DNA of 44,193 bases from Mesostigma viride (Eukaryota; Streptophyta; Mesostigmatophyceae; Mesostigmatales; Mesostigmataceae). Below, piece after piece: positions 36,160 through 44,193 of the stretch. Under the pieces are notes generated by a model. That model ran no database searches and was not told the DNA's origin. It saw nothing but the letters and a program-made list of their open reading frames with translations. Numbering within the stretch: the stretch's first letter is position 1; each line of letters opens with the position of its first letter. The position numbers were made by a program, and so were the translations under genes. The DNA is taken from the NCBI GenBank assembly GCA_009746045.1, contig RPFO01001890.1, positions 1-44,193 of the forward strand. The letters run 5' to 3'.

Positions 36160-39100
36160 ATGCCGACGGGGCCTTGGGAATCCTGGGTCGCCGCTCGTGC
36201 CGCAATTCAATCATGGGCTGATCATGGTGAGCATGGAGCCTTCGCGTTATGCGCCCGCTACGTGGCTCAGAGCAGAACAGAGCGCCGGGAATTCTGGTGC
36301 GATGGTTGCGGTGTAGCTAATCATCAAGGCAAAAAACAGACAACATCCAAGAAGACGAATTGTGAGTGGCGAGTTGTGATTGCAAAGCGGAAGGATGGGA
36401 TGTTTTATGTCACAAAATACCCATTGCCCGTGACAAGCCTAAAGCCAGGGCACCTTCCCACTGGCCACAATCATGAGCTAAGACGTCCCGGGACCATTGC
36501 TGCTCTCTTGGACCCCATGCTTCGAAAGCTGCCTGATGAGGTGAAGGCAAGGATATTGTTGTGCAGGAAGAGCGGGGTCGACCTGCCAACAATCCTGACA
36601 ATGATCGATAAGGAATTTGGGGAAAACCGCACGTGGATTGATAGCGATGTCAGGAATTTCCTGCGGCGGTCTCCTGAAGATAACTTGTCGTCTGCGTCGA
36701 AGTTGGTCTCCTGGTGCTATGCCCAGCAAGATGCCGATCCTCGTTTCTACTGGAAGCATGCTGTTGATGGCAACAACCGGCTCAACCTTCTTTTCTACGC
36801 GACGGGGGACATGAGGGAGCGTTATGCCATGGCTTGTGATTCCCAGGCGGTTTCTGTTGACGCGACCCACGGCACGAATAATCATGGCATGAAGCTAATC
36901 TTCTTCACGGGTGTGTCTCCTTACGGGAAAAATGACATTTATGGAGTTGCCCTAACAGTGTCGGAGCACGAGCAGGCATTTGGCTGGATATGGGACCAGT
37001 TCGCTGAGTGCATGCATGGGCACTTGCCGAAGGTTGCCATCACCGACGAAGACCAGGCCATGGCATTGGCGATTACAAAGCGAGGAATCACTCATCATCT
37101 TTGTATATTCCACCTCTTCATCATGAATGTGACAAAGAACATGAGGCGTTGCTTCGGTGACGAAGCTGCGTGGGAGAAGTTTTACCTGGCATTGTGGCGG
37201 CTACGCAACCAAACCGATCTTCGCAGCCGTGAGCACTTTGACAGAGATTTTTTGCAGGTCCTTCTTCTCCTTCCCCAGAAGTATTGGGGCCCCAAATGCC
37301 GCACGTTGGCCCATTGGTCCAACCTGCCCTACCTCCAGGCTGGTCATGTCCCTCGTCATCCTCGCATGTTGAATGCGCACGTTGAAAAGGATGACATGTT
37401 GCGCCTCGGACGTTTGACAGCCAGCCTGCTTGCCGCCGTCTTGGGTATGTTTGAAAGCGATGTCGCTGGCCACTTTGGTTTCAAATGCGGACACGCTCGT
37501 GTGATAGAAGCATTGCGGCACCTGCGCCGCGAGTCTGCTAGCTGTACAGAAGATCTGATTACTCGTGTGCGTTTGTGCTACGGCATCATGCACGAGTCAA
37601 CTGCCAAGTCAGATTTTCTGGACAGCTTCCCGGATGCTACCATGACATCATGCCCCACGGCGGTCTCACAAGACGACAGTCGGTTTGCAGCGACGACGGA
37701 TGGCTTGGTGCAGGGTTGGGTTTCATTGGCTGACAAGACATGCACGTACGATGATGGCGTCCTACTTGAAGTCAAGACCCACCCTACGTTCATGGAGGGG
37801 CCGACCTTGCGTGCTGGGGAGGAACGGTACGTATGTTTCAATCCAATTTACCACCGCAACACTGTAAAGAGCCGGTATGGACACCCACAGCTCTGCACAC
37901 ATCTTGATTATCCAAGCAATTAGTGTACAAGTGTTTCGCCTCCGTGGCTTACCATTATGCATCATCAGCACAACAAGTTTTAACAGTGATTGCAAACCAC
38001 GGTTTATTATGTGTCATGCAAGGTCTACCAAAAGGCGGTGTCACCATTGCATTTTTAGGCCCAAATGCATGTGTCACCCGAAATGCATCTAAACCTTAAA
38101 CCTTCCTCAACCTTTTCATGAAACAATCAAAGGTTCATTACAATATCTGATTTTCTTGCCAACTAGTTTTGCCTGTTGGCTTAGCCCCCCAACATGGCCC
38201 GGGTAGCACGTGTTCGCCGCCCTCATCAGGGGGAATAGTATCACATTTGGTCAATAGGCCATACCAAGTCATGCTTGTTGCCCCAACCAACTAGAGCATA
38301 TTCTCAATGCCCATTCCCGCCATCCAAGCTATGCCTCCTGTTTACCGCCGCAACACCGGTTGCCAGCAGCCCATTACTCACTTCACCCGCCGCTTGCTAC
38401 ACAAGGCCTTGCCGCCTTGCCCAACATGCTGCCTGCTTCGCCTCGTTCGGCCGAATTTCGCAAGTAACCTTGCAGTTCCAAGTACCTCAGGTTTGCTTGA
38501 CATTCCCCCTCCCTCACCCCCTCCCACCCCCCCTCCCTCCCTTTTAGAAGCTACATACACCGCTACGTTCAAGAAGTATAAGTATTTATCTATATATTAT
38601 ACAAAGTTGACAAGATATTTATCACACACTTAGTTTCAGTTGGCTAACTCGCTTTCTATGTCGTGTGCCCAAGGGGCTTTTTGTTGTGCATCGATGAATT
38701 ACGCCAGACATAGGTGTAACTTTTCTGTACATGTTCTTGTTGTCGCTCTGTTGACTTGTTGTCGCTTCACAGGCAATGCACTATTGTGTGGAAGGACGCG
38801 CATCCCCTGGAGAAGATGCGACTGTACCATTTTGCCCAGCTTCAGTGGCAAATGAAGGTGAAGAATATGCGTTGTGGCCTTCTCCTCAGCTGGACGATGG
38901 AGAACGGCATGCGTGTGTTCGAGGTGCGTCGAAGCGATGAGTGGTTGTCGCTAGCGACTGATATTGCGAACATCTTCTGGGACGAGTACGTAACCTACAA
39001 ACAAAGCCCGGTGGAGAACTTTCAGAATCGTTTTCCTGGGTATACTTCCTTCATAGATCTTACACAACAACTTTGCGAGGTGGTAAACAGCGTCTTTGTA

Positions 39101-40375
39101 CCCAGCTGCAGAGCCAAGATTGCTGAGGATGCGCGATTTGTGGCTGCTGGTAGTGATGGCTACAACCAGGTGTTTGACTTGTTGTATCCACCCGCCAAAT
39201 GTGAGCGGTCTCACATGGACAAGCTGTATGACACCGCGCGTAAATGGGCCCGCCGCTTTACTTGGGGTGACTCAACATTTGGGATGAGCTCTTCCCAAAG
39301 GTCCGAGGTCACGCACAACGCGATAAAAAACCGTGTGGACAAAACCACGCAGTTGGAGGAGCTCCCTGTTGTGCTGGCTGATTTGTGGCAACGGCGTGCG
39401 GAGTCACATGAGATCGAGCTTTACCGTCGATCTAAGCACCACCTGAACCGCATCAGTCCCATAGCCCACCCGGTTTTGGTTGATGCTGAGACAAAGTTAG
39501 CCAAATATGCTTTTGACAAGCTGAAAATCCAGTTAGCAATGGCGTTTCATTACATAGTTGGTCCCGTGTATGATGGCAACCTGGTGGAGGTAAAGTTATC
39601 TCCAGAGAGCTCTGGGAGCCAGGCTCGCCGAGAACAACTGAAGGAGGATGAGCCTACGGTAGTGTCAAGGATTGTTACTCTTGGCAGCGACAAGCACCCC
39701 ATTGCTTGCAGTTGTCAATATGTTGTCCACATGGGCCTCCCTTGCAGGCACGTGCTTGCTGTGGAGCTAATTGCTGTGTGGCTTCAAGCAAAGGCTCTGC
39801 CGTTGCAGTGTGTCCACCAGAAGTGGTTGTTGCCTTTAGATCAGGCAAATATGCGCAATGAGTCTTTCAAAGCGATGACAAGGCCGCAGCATCCTACACC
39901 CCGCTTGGTTGTTGACCCAACCACCCCCTCCAACGTGGAGGTGACACCAAACTATGCCAACTTGATAGCCCTTAGCCGCCGCCTTGTTCAATTGGCGGTC
40001 GAGTCCCGTAAGGAAGTGGAAATCATGCAGCATATAGAGCGTGGAATTGAGATGTGTGTTTCCGACAACCCCGGTCTTCCAGCCACAACCCCGGGCCCTG
40101 CACAACCGATGATAGCTCAGCACCCACTCCCAGTCAATGCGCAAGCAACATCTGCGCCAACCCAACAGCCCTTGTTATGTGGCAACCCACCAATCGCAAA
40201 GCCGCGGGGAAGGCCTAAGGTCCACGGGGCTCAGTCTAGGAGGCACCGCAGTGCTTGCGAGCCGGATAGAGCAGCTAGTCGCAAAGGCAAGCAGCCTCGT
40301 AGTGCAACTGCACAGTGTGAAGAGGGGCCTATTTCCAAAAAGCCATTCTTCCGTGGCTCCCACCCTACCTCCTAG
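36160..40375 (+). CDS. MULE-type transposase fused to a YqaJ-like PD-(D/E)XK nuclease
   Basis: Two exons, about 36114-37874 and 38773-40375. The donor CCG|GTATGG and acceptor TTCACAG| are both phase 2 and join in frame. Counting from ATG 36160 gives 1105 residues. Residues 46-107 are a FAR1/WRKY-GCM1-like DNA-binding finger (FWCDGC, NCEW, HNHEL). The MULE catalytic core has Asp234 (VSVDATHG), Asp296 (AITDEDQAM) and the C315/H318 pair (HHLCIFH); the presumed catalytic Glu is E750 (SSQRSEVTHN). Between them, residues about 375-645 form a YqaJ/lambda-exonuclease-like domain: RLTAS entry, E479 (GIMHESTAK), D514 (TTDGLV), E537-x-K539 (LLEVKT) and Q594/Q596 (AQLQWQM). A SWIM zinc finger follows (C884, C886, C896, H898) and an AT-hook (KPRGRPK, about 1048-1054). 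It probably binds DNA and catalyses cut-and-paste transposition in the nucleus, with an added exonuclease. All key residues are present, so it may be intact; no terminal inverted repeats were found. The true start may lie further 5' because the first exon begins at an acceptor. Confidence 0.9.
37258..39169 (+). other. YqaJ nuclease segment bounded by in-frame CAG|GT junctions
   Basis: This segment encodes residues 367-704 of the fusion together with the 898-bp intron. It starts after FDRDFLQ at TTTTTTGCAG|GTCC (37257/37258) and ends at TACAACCAG|GTGTTT (39169/39170). Joining 37257 directly to 39170 keeps frame and gives RDFLQ-VFDLLYPP followed by ARKWARRFTW, the spacing seen in ordinary MULE transposases. 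The segment could therefore be a domain insertion, a retained intron or an alternatively spliced cassette. The GTCCTT donor is poor, so full inclusion may be the default. Confidence 0.65.
37875..38772 (+). other. Intron within the nuclease domain
   Basis: 898 bp from GTATGG to TTGTCGCTTCACAG. It interrupts the nuclease between the ExK motif and the QxQ motif. A read-through stop follows at 37921. The intron carries a C-rich simple stretch (38506-38543) and no other gene. Confidence 0.8.
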
Positions 40376-40960
40376 TTCATCCCCTTCAATTAGTCCATCC
40401 CAGCCTTGTCCATTGTACCACTCGGTCACGAGATAGCTGCCCTTGGGTGGTGCCATGTCCGACGGATGAGTTAAAATGTTGTTATTGTATTAAAGCATGG
40501 ATAAAATAATTGCATTTTCATTTTAGCAACATCAAAGAGACAACATAACATGTTCATAATTCAATTGTGATTGATTTGGGTTTGATAAACAGTGCTCTCA
40601 ACGTTTTCCAATTCATCTACACCTTAGTCATGAATTTCAATACAAAATGCTAGTGGGATGGTGATGCATGGAGCATGAATTAATGGATTAAAATATTTAC
40701 TCATATAATTTTAACACCTAAAAAGTGATTTCAGTCGTCACATGCAATGTTGGGCTACCACCTCTTTTGTTTTGGAATTTTGGCACAGTATCGAGAAAGA
40801 GGTAATTCCAAAGTTTGCCAATGACTGCATGGTCTCGGAGCTAAACCAAGAGTTGTGTGTACGACCCTCATTTGTCGTGGCATGATCCACGTAGGGTCTG
40901 AGTACAAGGCTAACCAGGACAGTCATAATGCGTACACTCTATGCTCCTAGTACTTGTTGA
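40376..40960. other. 3' flank of the transposase gene
   Basis: AT-rich sequence with no supported exon; it probably includes the 3' UTR (AATAAA-like ATAAAATAA at 40501-40509). Confidence 0.4.
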
Positions 40961-40967
40961 TATTGAC

Positions 40968-41700
40968 ATATTCTCCAGATTTCTGGCCTGCGCCGGTAGT
41001 CGCTTTGATATTGCATTCATTATGCTCACGTGATGCATGTCACGATAATATTATACTGTCTAACGTATTAGTTGCATTGAATTGAAACGTTACTCCGTTG
41101 GGAGATCACGTAACACATGTCCGGTAGTCTGTAATATTAAGGCAGATGGTGCGCAAGGATAGATGGCAAGTAGTGATGAAGGAGACCACCCCCAAGTCTG
41201 TGGGGGCTCCGCGTGTGACCAAGTATGGCATTCATAGCGATTCGGGCCGCGGTGCCCACACCCCTGTAACTAGGACCTAGATAGCTTATACCATCCATTC
41301 CATCCCATGTTCCCCTCCCACTGAGGACTTATGCTCACGTGACGCAGTCACGTGTCTATTAATTAATTAATTAATGTCCGGTAGGGGCACCTCGGGTAAC
41401 CCGCTACGGTCGGCACAGTGCCACCGGCCGCGGGGCCCACAATCCTGCTACCCGTGCTTAGATAGTTTCTTTCGCATGTCATCCATTCCCTTCATGAGGA
41501 TACTGCTCACGCAGTCACGTGGTATTAATTAATTAATTAAATGTCCGTGAGAGGGGGTACATGGTCTATAAGCGTGCTAAGCAACAACCTGCAAATGATG
41601 TAAACTTAATAATGCTCACGTGATGTTTGTTAATTATAATATTGATAATTGTCTCTTGTTCACGTGGTGCAGTCACGTTCTTATCGCACGCAATTGATAG
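40968..41700. repeat. Degenerate repeats with CACGTG boxes and TTAATTAA runs
   Basis: Six CACGTG palindromes occur at 41027, 41336, 41349, 41516, 41617 and 41661, mostly inside a GCTCACGTGA...GCAGTCACGT word pair. Two copies of a roughly 180-bp unit (about 41245-41380 and 41425-41545) share a GGCCGCGG-GCCCAC start, CATCCATTCC, the CACGTG pair, ATTAATTAATTAA and ATGTCCG. The left edge resembles 5121-5180. It is probably a decayed mobile element or satellite; CACGTG is also the core of plant G-box sites. Confidence 0.75.
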
Positions 41701-42035
41701 CACTGTTACGAGTTAACCCACCTCTATGTGAGAACCTGTACGTCTCCACCGTTGGCACTCGAATGGTACCTATCACCACTAAAGATGATTTAGAGGAATC
41801 GTTCGCGACAGCTAGATTGCAATGAAGCTTGATACATGTTCAGCTGCAATAAAACACATTTCCCAATTAACACAAGCAACAGCTATTGTGTGGGTCGACA
41901 ACAACCAACTAACTATGAGCCCAACTCGAACGTATCGACGTTGGCTAGACTGCCATTATTGTTCTCACGACAGACCATACATTGAGGTGCTCACAGAACG
42001 CTGGCACCAAGGGCAGAGGACATACAGGTAAAAAC
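41701..42035. other. Unassigned spacer
   Basis: A 69-codon plus frame (41822-42031) ends just before the 21-bp minisatellite. It lacks motifs and I do not call it a gene. Confidence 0.4.
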
Positions 42036-42850
42036 CATGACATGAGTAGGAACGGGCATGGCATGACTAGGAACGTGTACAGCATGACTAGGAACGGGTA
42101 TGGCATGACTAGGAAGTAGGAACAGGTATGGCATGACTAGGAAAGAGCATGGCATGACTAGGAACGGGCATGGCATGACTAGGAACGGGTGTGGCATGAC
42201 TAGGAACGTGTACAACATGACTAGGAACGGGGATGGCATGACTAGGAATGAGTATGTCATGACTCGGAACGGGTATGGCATGACTCGGAACGACCATGGC
42301 ATGACTAGGAACGGGTACAGCATGACTAGGAACGGGTATGGCATGACTAGGAATGAGTATGTCATGACTCGGAACGGGTATGGCATGACTCGGAACGACC
42401 ATGGCATGACTAGGAACGGGTATGGCATGACTAGGAACGGGTGTGGCATGACTAGGAGCGTGTACAGCATGACTAGGAACGGGTATGGCATGACTAGGAA
42501 CGGGTATGGCATGACTAGGAACGGGTATGGCATGACTAGGAACGGGCATGGCATGACTAGGAACGGGTGTGGCATGACTAGGAACGGGCATGGCATGACT
42601 AGGAACGGCCATGGCATGACTAGGAACGGGCATGGCATGACTAGGAACGGGTATGGCATGACTAGGAACGGGTATGGCATGACTAGGAACGGGTATGGCA
42701 TGACTAGGAACGGGTATGGCATGACTAGGAACGGTATGGCATGACTAGGAACGGGCATGGCATGACTAGGAACGGGTATGGCATGACTCGGAACGACCAT
42801 GGCATGACTAGGAACGGCCATGGCATGACTAGGAACGGGTATGGCATGAC
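42036..42850. repeat. 21-bp minisatellite, about 39 copies
   Basis: Head-to-tail units of GGCATGACTAGGAACGGGTA plus T. Recurrent variants are CTCGGAACGACC, GTGTACAGC and AATGAGTATGTC, and one irregular unit lies near 42110. Because 21 is a multiple of three, frames stay open on both strands (a MTRNGYG heptad on plus, PFLVMPY or VPSHAIP on minus). There is no unique flanking coding sequence, so I read it as non-coding. Confidence 0.95.
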
Positions 42851-42869
42851 GTGGCCCACGCGCATGTGC

Positions 42870-42970
42870 GCCCATAATGGCCCCCATGGATGATGCTTTC
42901 AGTATTTAGCCGCGCCCAGCCTACAATGGGACCTCCCATGGATGATGCATTAAGAATTTAGCCATGCGAT
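42870..42970. repeat. Two-copy direct repeat
   Basis: CCATGGATGATGC-TTT/ATT...TATTTAGCC occurs at about 42884-42912 and 42937-42965, spaced about 53 bp. It is short and imperfect. Confidence 0.5.
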
Positions 42971-43294
42971 GCCTATGCAGGGAGTTACTCTCTGCTGAGA
43001 TGCCATGTGTACACCAGCTATAGCCTAGCCACATACCCTCCACCCCATATGTCATGCAGGCCTTCTAGGCCCTCTCCTCAAGCCCCCCCTGGGTGCCTGT
43101 GCTTGTTAAGGAGGCATGAACCATCATGGCGGTGCAGGTGCACCTTGTGCACCCAGAGCAGGTGACAGTTGTACATCCTCCACCTGCAGGTTGTAGCCCT
43201 GATTGTATTACAAACCCATAGATGCCCTTTCTCAGGGCTATGTGTTACATATGCTCCCAACGGAGCTATCATTTTAATTAATTAATTAATTAAT
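42971..43294. other. Unassigned spacer ending in a TTAA run
   Basis: No gene is seen. It closes with ATTAATTAATTAATTAATTAA-type sequence (about 43274-43294) directly against the second 21-bp array; similar runs occur at 41358-41375 and 41525-41540. Confidence 0.5.
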
Positions 43295-43402
43295 GGCATG
43301 ACTAGGAACGGGAGTGACATGACTAGGAACGACCATGGCATGACTCGGAACGACCATGGCATGACTAGGAAGGAGCATGGCATGACTAGGAACGGGTATG
43401 GC
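43295..43402. repeat. Second block of the 21-bp minisatellite, about 5 copies
   Basis: Same orientation and same variant units (CTCGGAACGACC) as the main block 445 bp upstream, so both derive from one array that was split or copied. Confidence 0.93.
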
Positions 43403-43437
43403 GGCCAAGCACGTGGGCGGGTTCGTGCTATTCGTAC

Positions 43438-43548
43438 CGTTGATGCTGAAGAGTCACAGGTATCGTTGGAACGGAACGGTCCAGGGGTCGCAGGCGGTTC
43501 TTCCCGGGACTGATCTTCCAGCGCTGCAAGAAAATCACGAACATGTCC
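43438..43548 (-). CDS. Weak candidate internal exon
   Basis: An exact 37-codon, phase-0 frame on the minus strand between a good acceptor (CTTTCTTTACCCAACCAG) and a GTACGA donor. It reads GHVRDFLAALEDQ then a Glu/Pro-rich part ending DTCDSSAST. No family is recognised and no partner exon is found in the window. Confidence 0.25.
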
Positions 43549-44050
43549 CTGGTTGGGTAAAGAAAGCAGGCAAACCCCGACCGGCCGACCGCGTCCCCAC
43601 CGTGCATGTACCTTGGTAAGACGTACGTAAGGTTCTGTGGGCTGAACTGACCGCGCTTCAAGAATATGACGATTTGAAGCCACTATGAAGGTATATGCAA
43701 ACCATGTCGGCGTCATCCGCTCGACCCCTCTTACTCAGATATAGTTGGATATGCAGCATAAAAAGCAACGGGGAGAAATTGTCAATGACTATGATCCCCC
43801 AACTGTGGGTGTTAGGAAATAGAAAAAGCATGGCAGGCATAGCTTGCGTGCAACATTGGGGGTCGGAAATTCTAGTCGGGGGGGTCAGTGGACTCCAACG
43901 TGGACTCGATACTCAGATTGATTGATTATTGAGGGTAAACTGCACGACTACAGGCTCTTTGCGCGCGCCACATGTTAAGTAATCATGCCATCAGCTGCCA
44001 TTTTGAACGCATCATAAGGAAACCCGTCGGGTTAAAAACTAAGATCTAAA
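43549..44050. other. Unassigned sequence
   Basis: No supported gene or repeat on either strand. Confidence 0.4.
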
Positions 44051-44193
44051 CGGCCATCACCACTCGCATCGACGACGAAATTCGGCTAAGTCCAAAGGCA
44101 GCCGATACGATTTACGTCGTTTGCAGTTTTACGCGCCAGCCTTGCGCACGCTGCCGCGCCGCGCCCAGCCACGATGCACTCCCAGCCTTGCGA
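44051..44193. repeat. Inverted copy of the 30300-30535 dispersed repeat, cut by window end
   Basis: From CGGCCATCACCACTCGCATCG onward this matches the reverse complement of 30535 down to about 30310 with small gaps. Conserved points are GGCCAT...CGCATCG, TTTACGTCG-TT, AGTTTTACGC and the GCGCCGCGCCCAGCC/CAGCCTTGCGCA words. The frame ITTRIDDEIRLSP parallels ITRGRIGEFDPSP at 30527, so the shared element may have been coding. Confidence 0.7.

Noticed and set aside
36160-40375. Two separate genes, a transposase and a SWIM protein
   Set aside because: The phase-2 donor at 37874 and acceptor at 38772 join in frame and unite the nuclease motifs, which are otherwise split.
35818-41700. Terminal inverted repeats of the MULE element
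   Set aside because: I compared the flanks by eye and found no convincing long inverted pair close to the gene; ends may lie outside or be decayed.
41991-42887. 298-codon minus-strand protein of PFLVMPY heptads
   Set aside because: A product of the 21-bp minisatellite, open on both strands, with no unique domain.

Overview
The window is intron-rich nuclear DNA of a eukaryote. Single-repeat ankyrin exons have GT/AG borders. A TIR domain of the kind known from protists and algae, a plant/alga-style MULE transposase and several kilobases of satellite-like DNA point to an alga or another large-genome protist. I cannot name the lineage. There are no bacterial operons, rRNA or tRNA genes that I can recognise.

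Layout. 1-300 is a purine-rich GGGA array. 302-5996 is mostly unassigned DNA with a GGGTAAA-rich patch, three palindromic elements (2243-2790) and two weak plus-strand exon candidates (4814-5028, 5347-5484). 5997-6517 (minus) is a TIR-domain exon. 7121-21920 is one huge minisatellite of 64-nt and 60-nt units with higher-order structure. 22250-29088 (minus) is a modular ankyrin-repeat gene: a terminal exon, five near-identical 1.03-kb units each carrying one 99-nt phase-0 ankyrin exon, one truncated unit and one older ankyrin exon. The ankyrin exons and the TIR exon are on the same strand with nothing but the minisatellite between them, so they may be one ANK-TIR receptor-like gene with a roughly 15.7-kb intron; the splice phases do not yet prove this.

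30602-34407 (plus) is a five-exon gene model with a signal-peptide-like start, a very long Asn/Ser-Asn tract, an acidic region and a Cys-rich end. It faces a minus-strand ORF start 75 bp away. 34540-35817 is a 362-bp tandem array. 36160-40375 (plus) is a two-exon MULE-type transposase (FAR1-like zinc finger, DD-E core, SWIM finger, AT-hook) with a complete YqaJ/lambda-exonuclease-like PD-(D/E)XK nuclease domain embedded between the second catalytic Asp and the presumed catalytic Glu. 40376-44193 is non-coding: CACGTG/TTAATTAA-bearing repeats, a 21-bp minisatellite at two sites, and an inverted dispersed-repeat copy cut by the window end.

Two signals stand out. First, the five ankyrin exons differ from one another only by amino-acid-changing substitutions, concentrated at ankyrin binding-surface positions, while 111 nt of adjoining intron are identical in all five. 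Second, the transposase-nuclease fusion has in-frame CAG|GT junctions on both sides of the nuclease segment, so the nuclease could be spliced out. All exon calls are by eye from reading frame and splice consensus, without transcript or database evidence.
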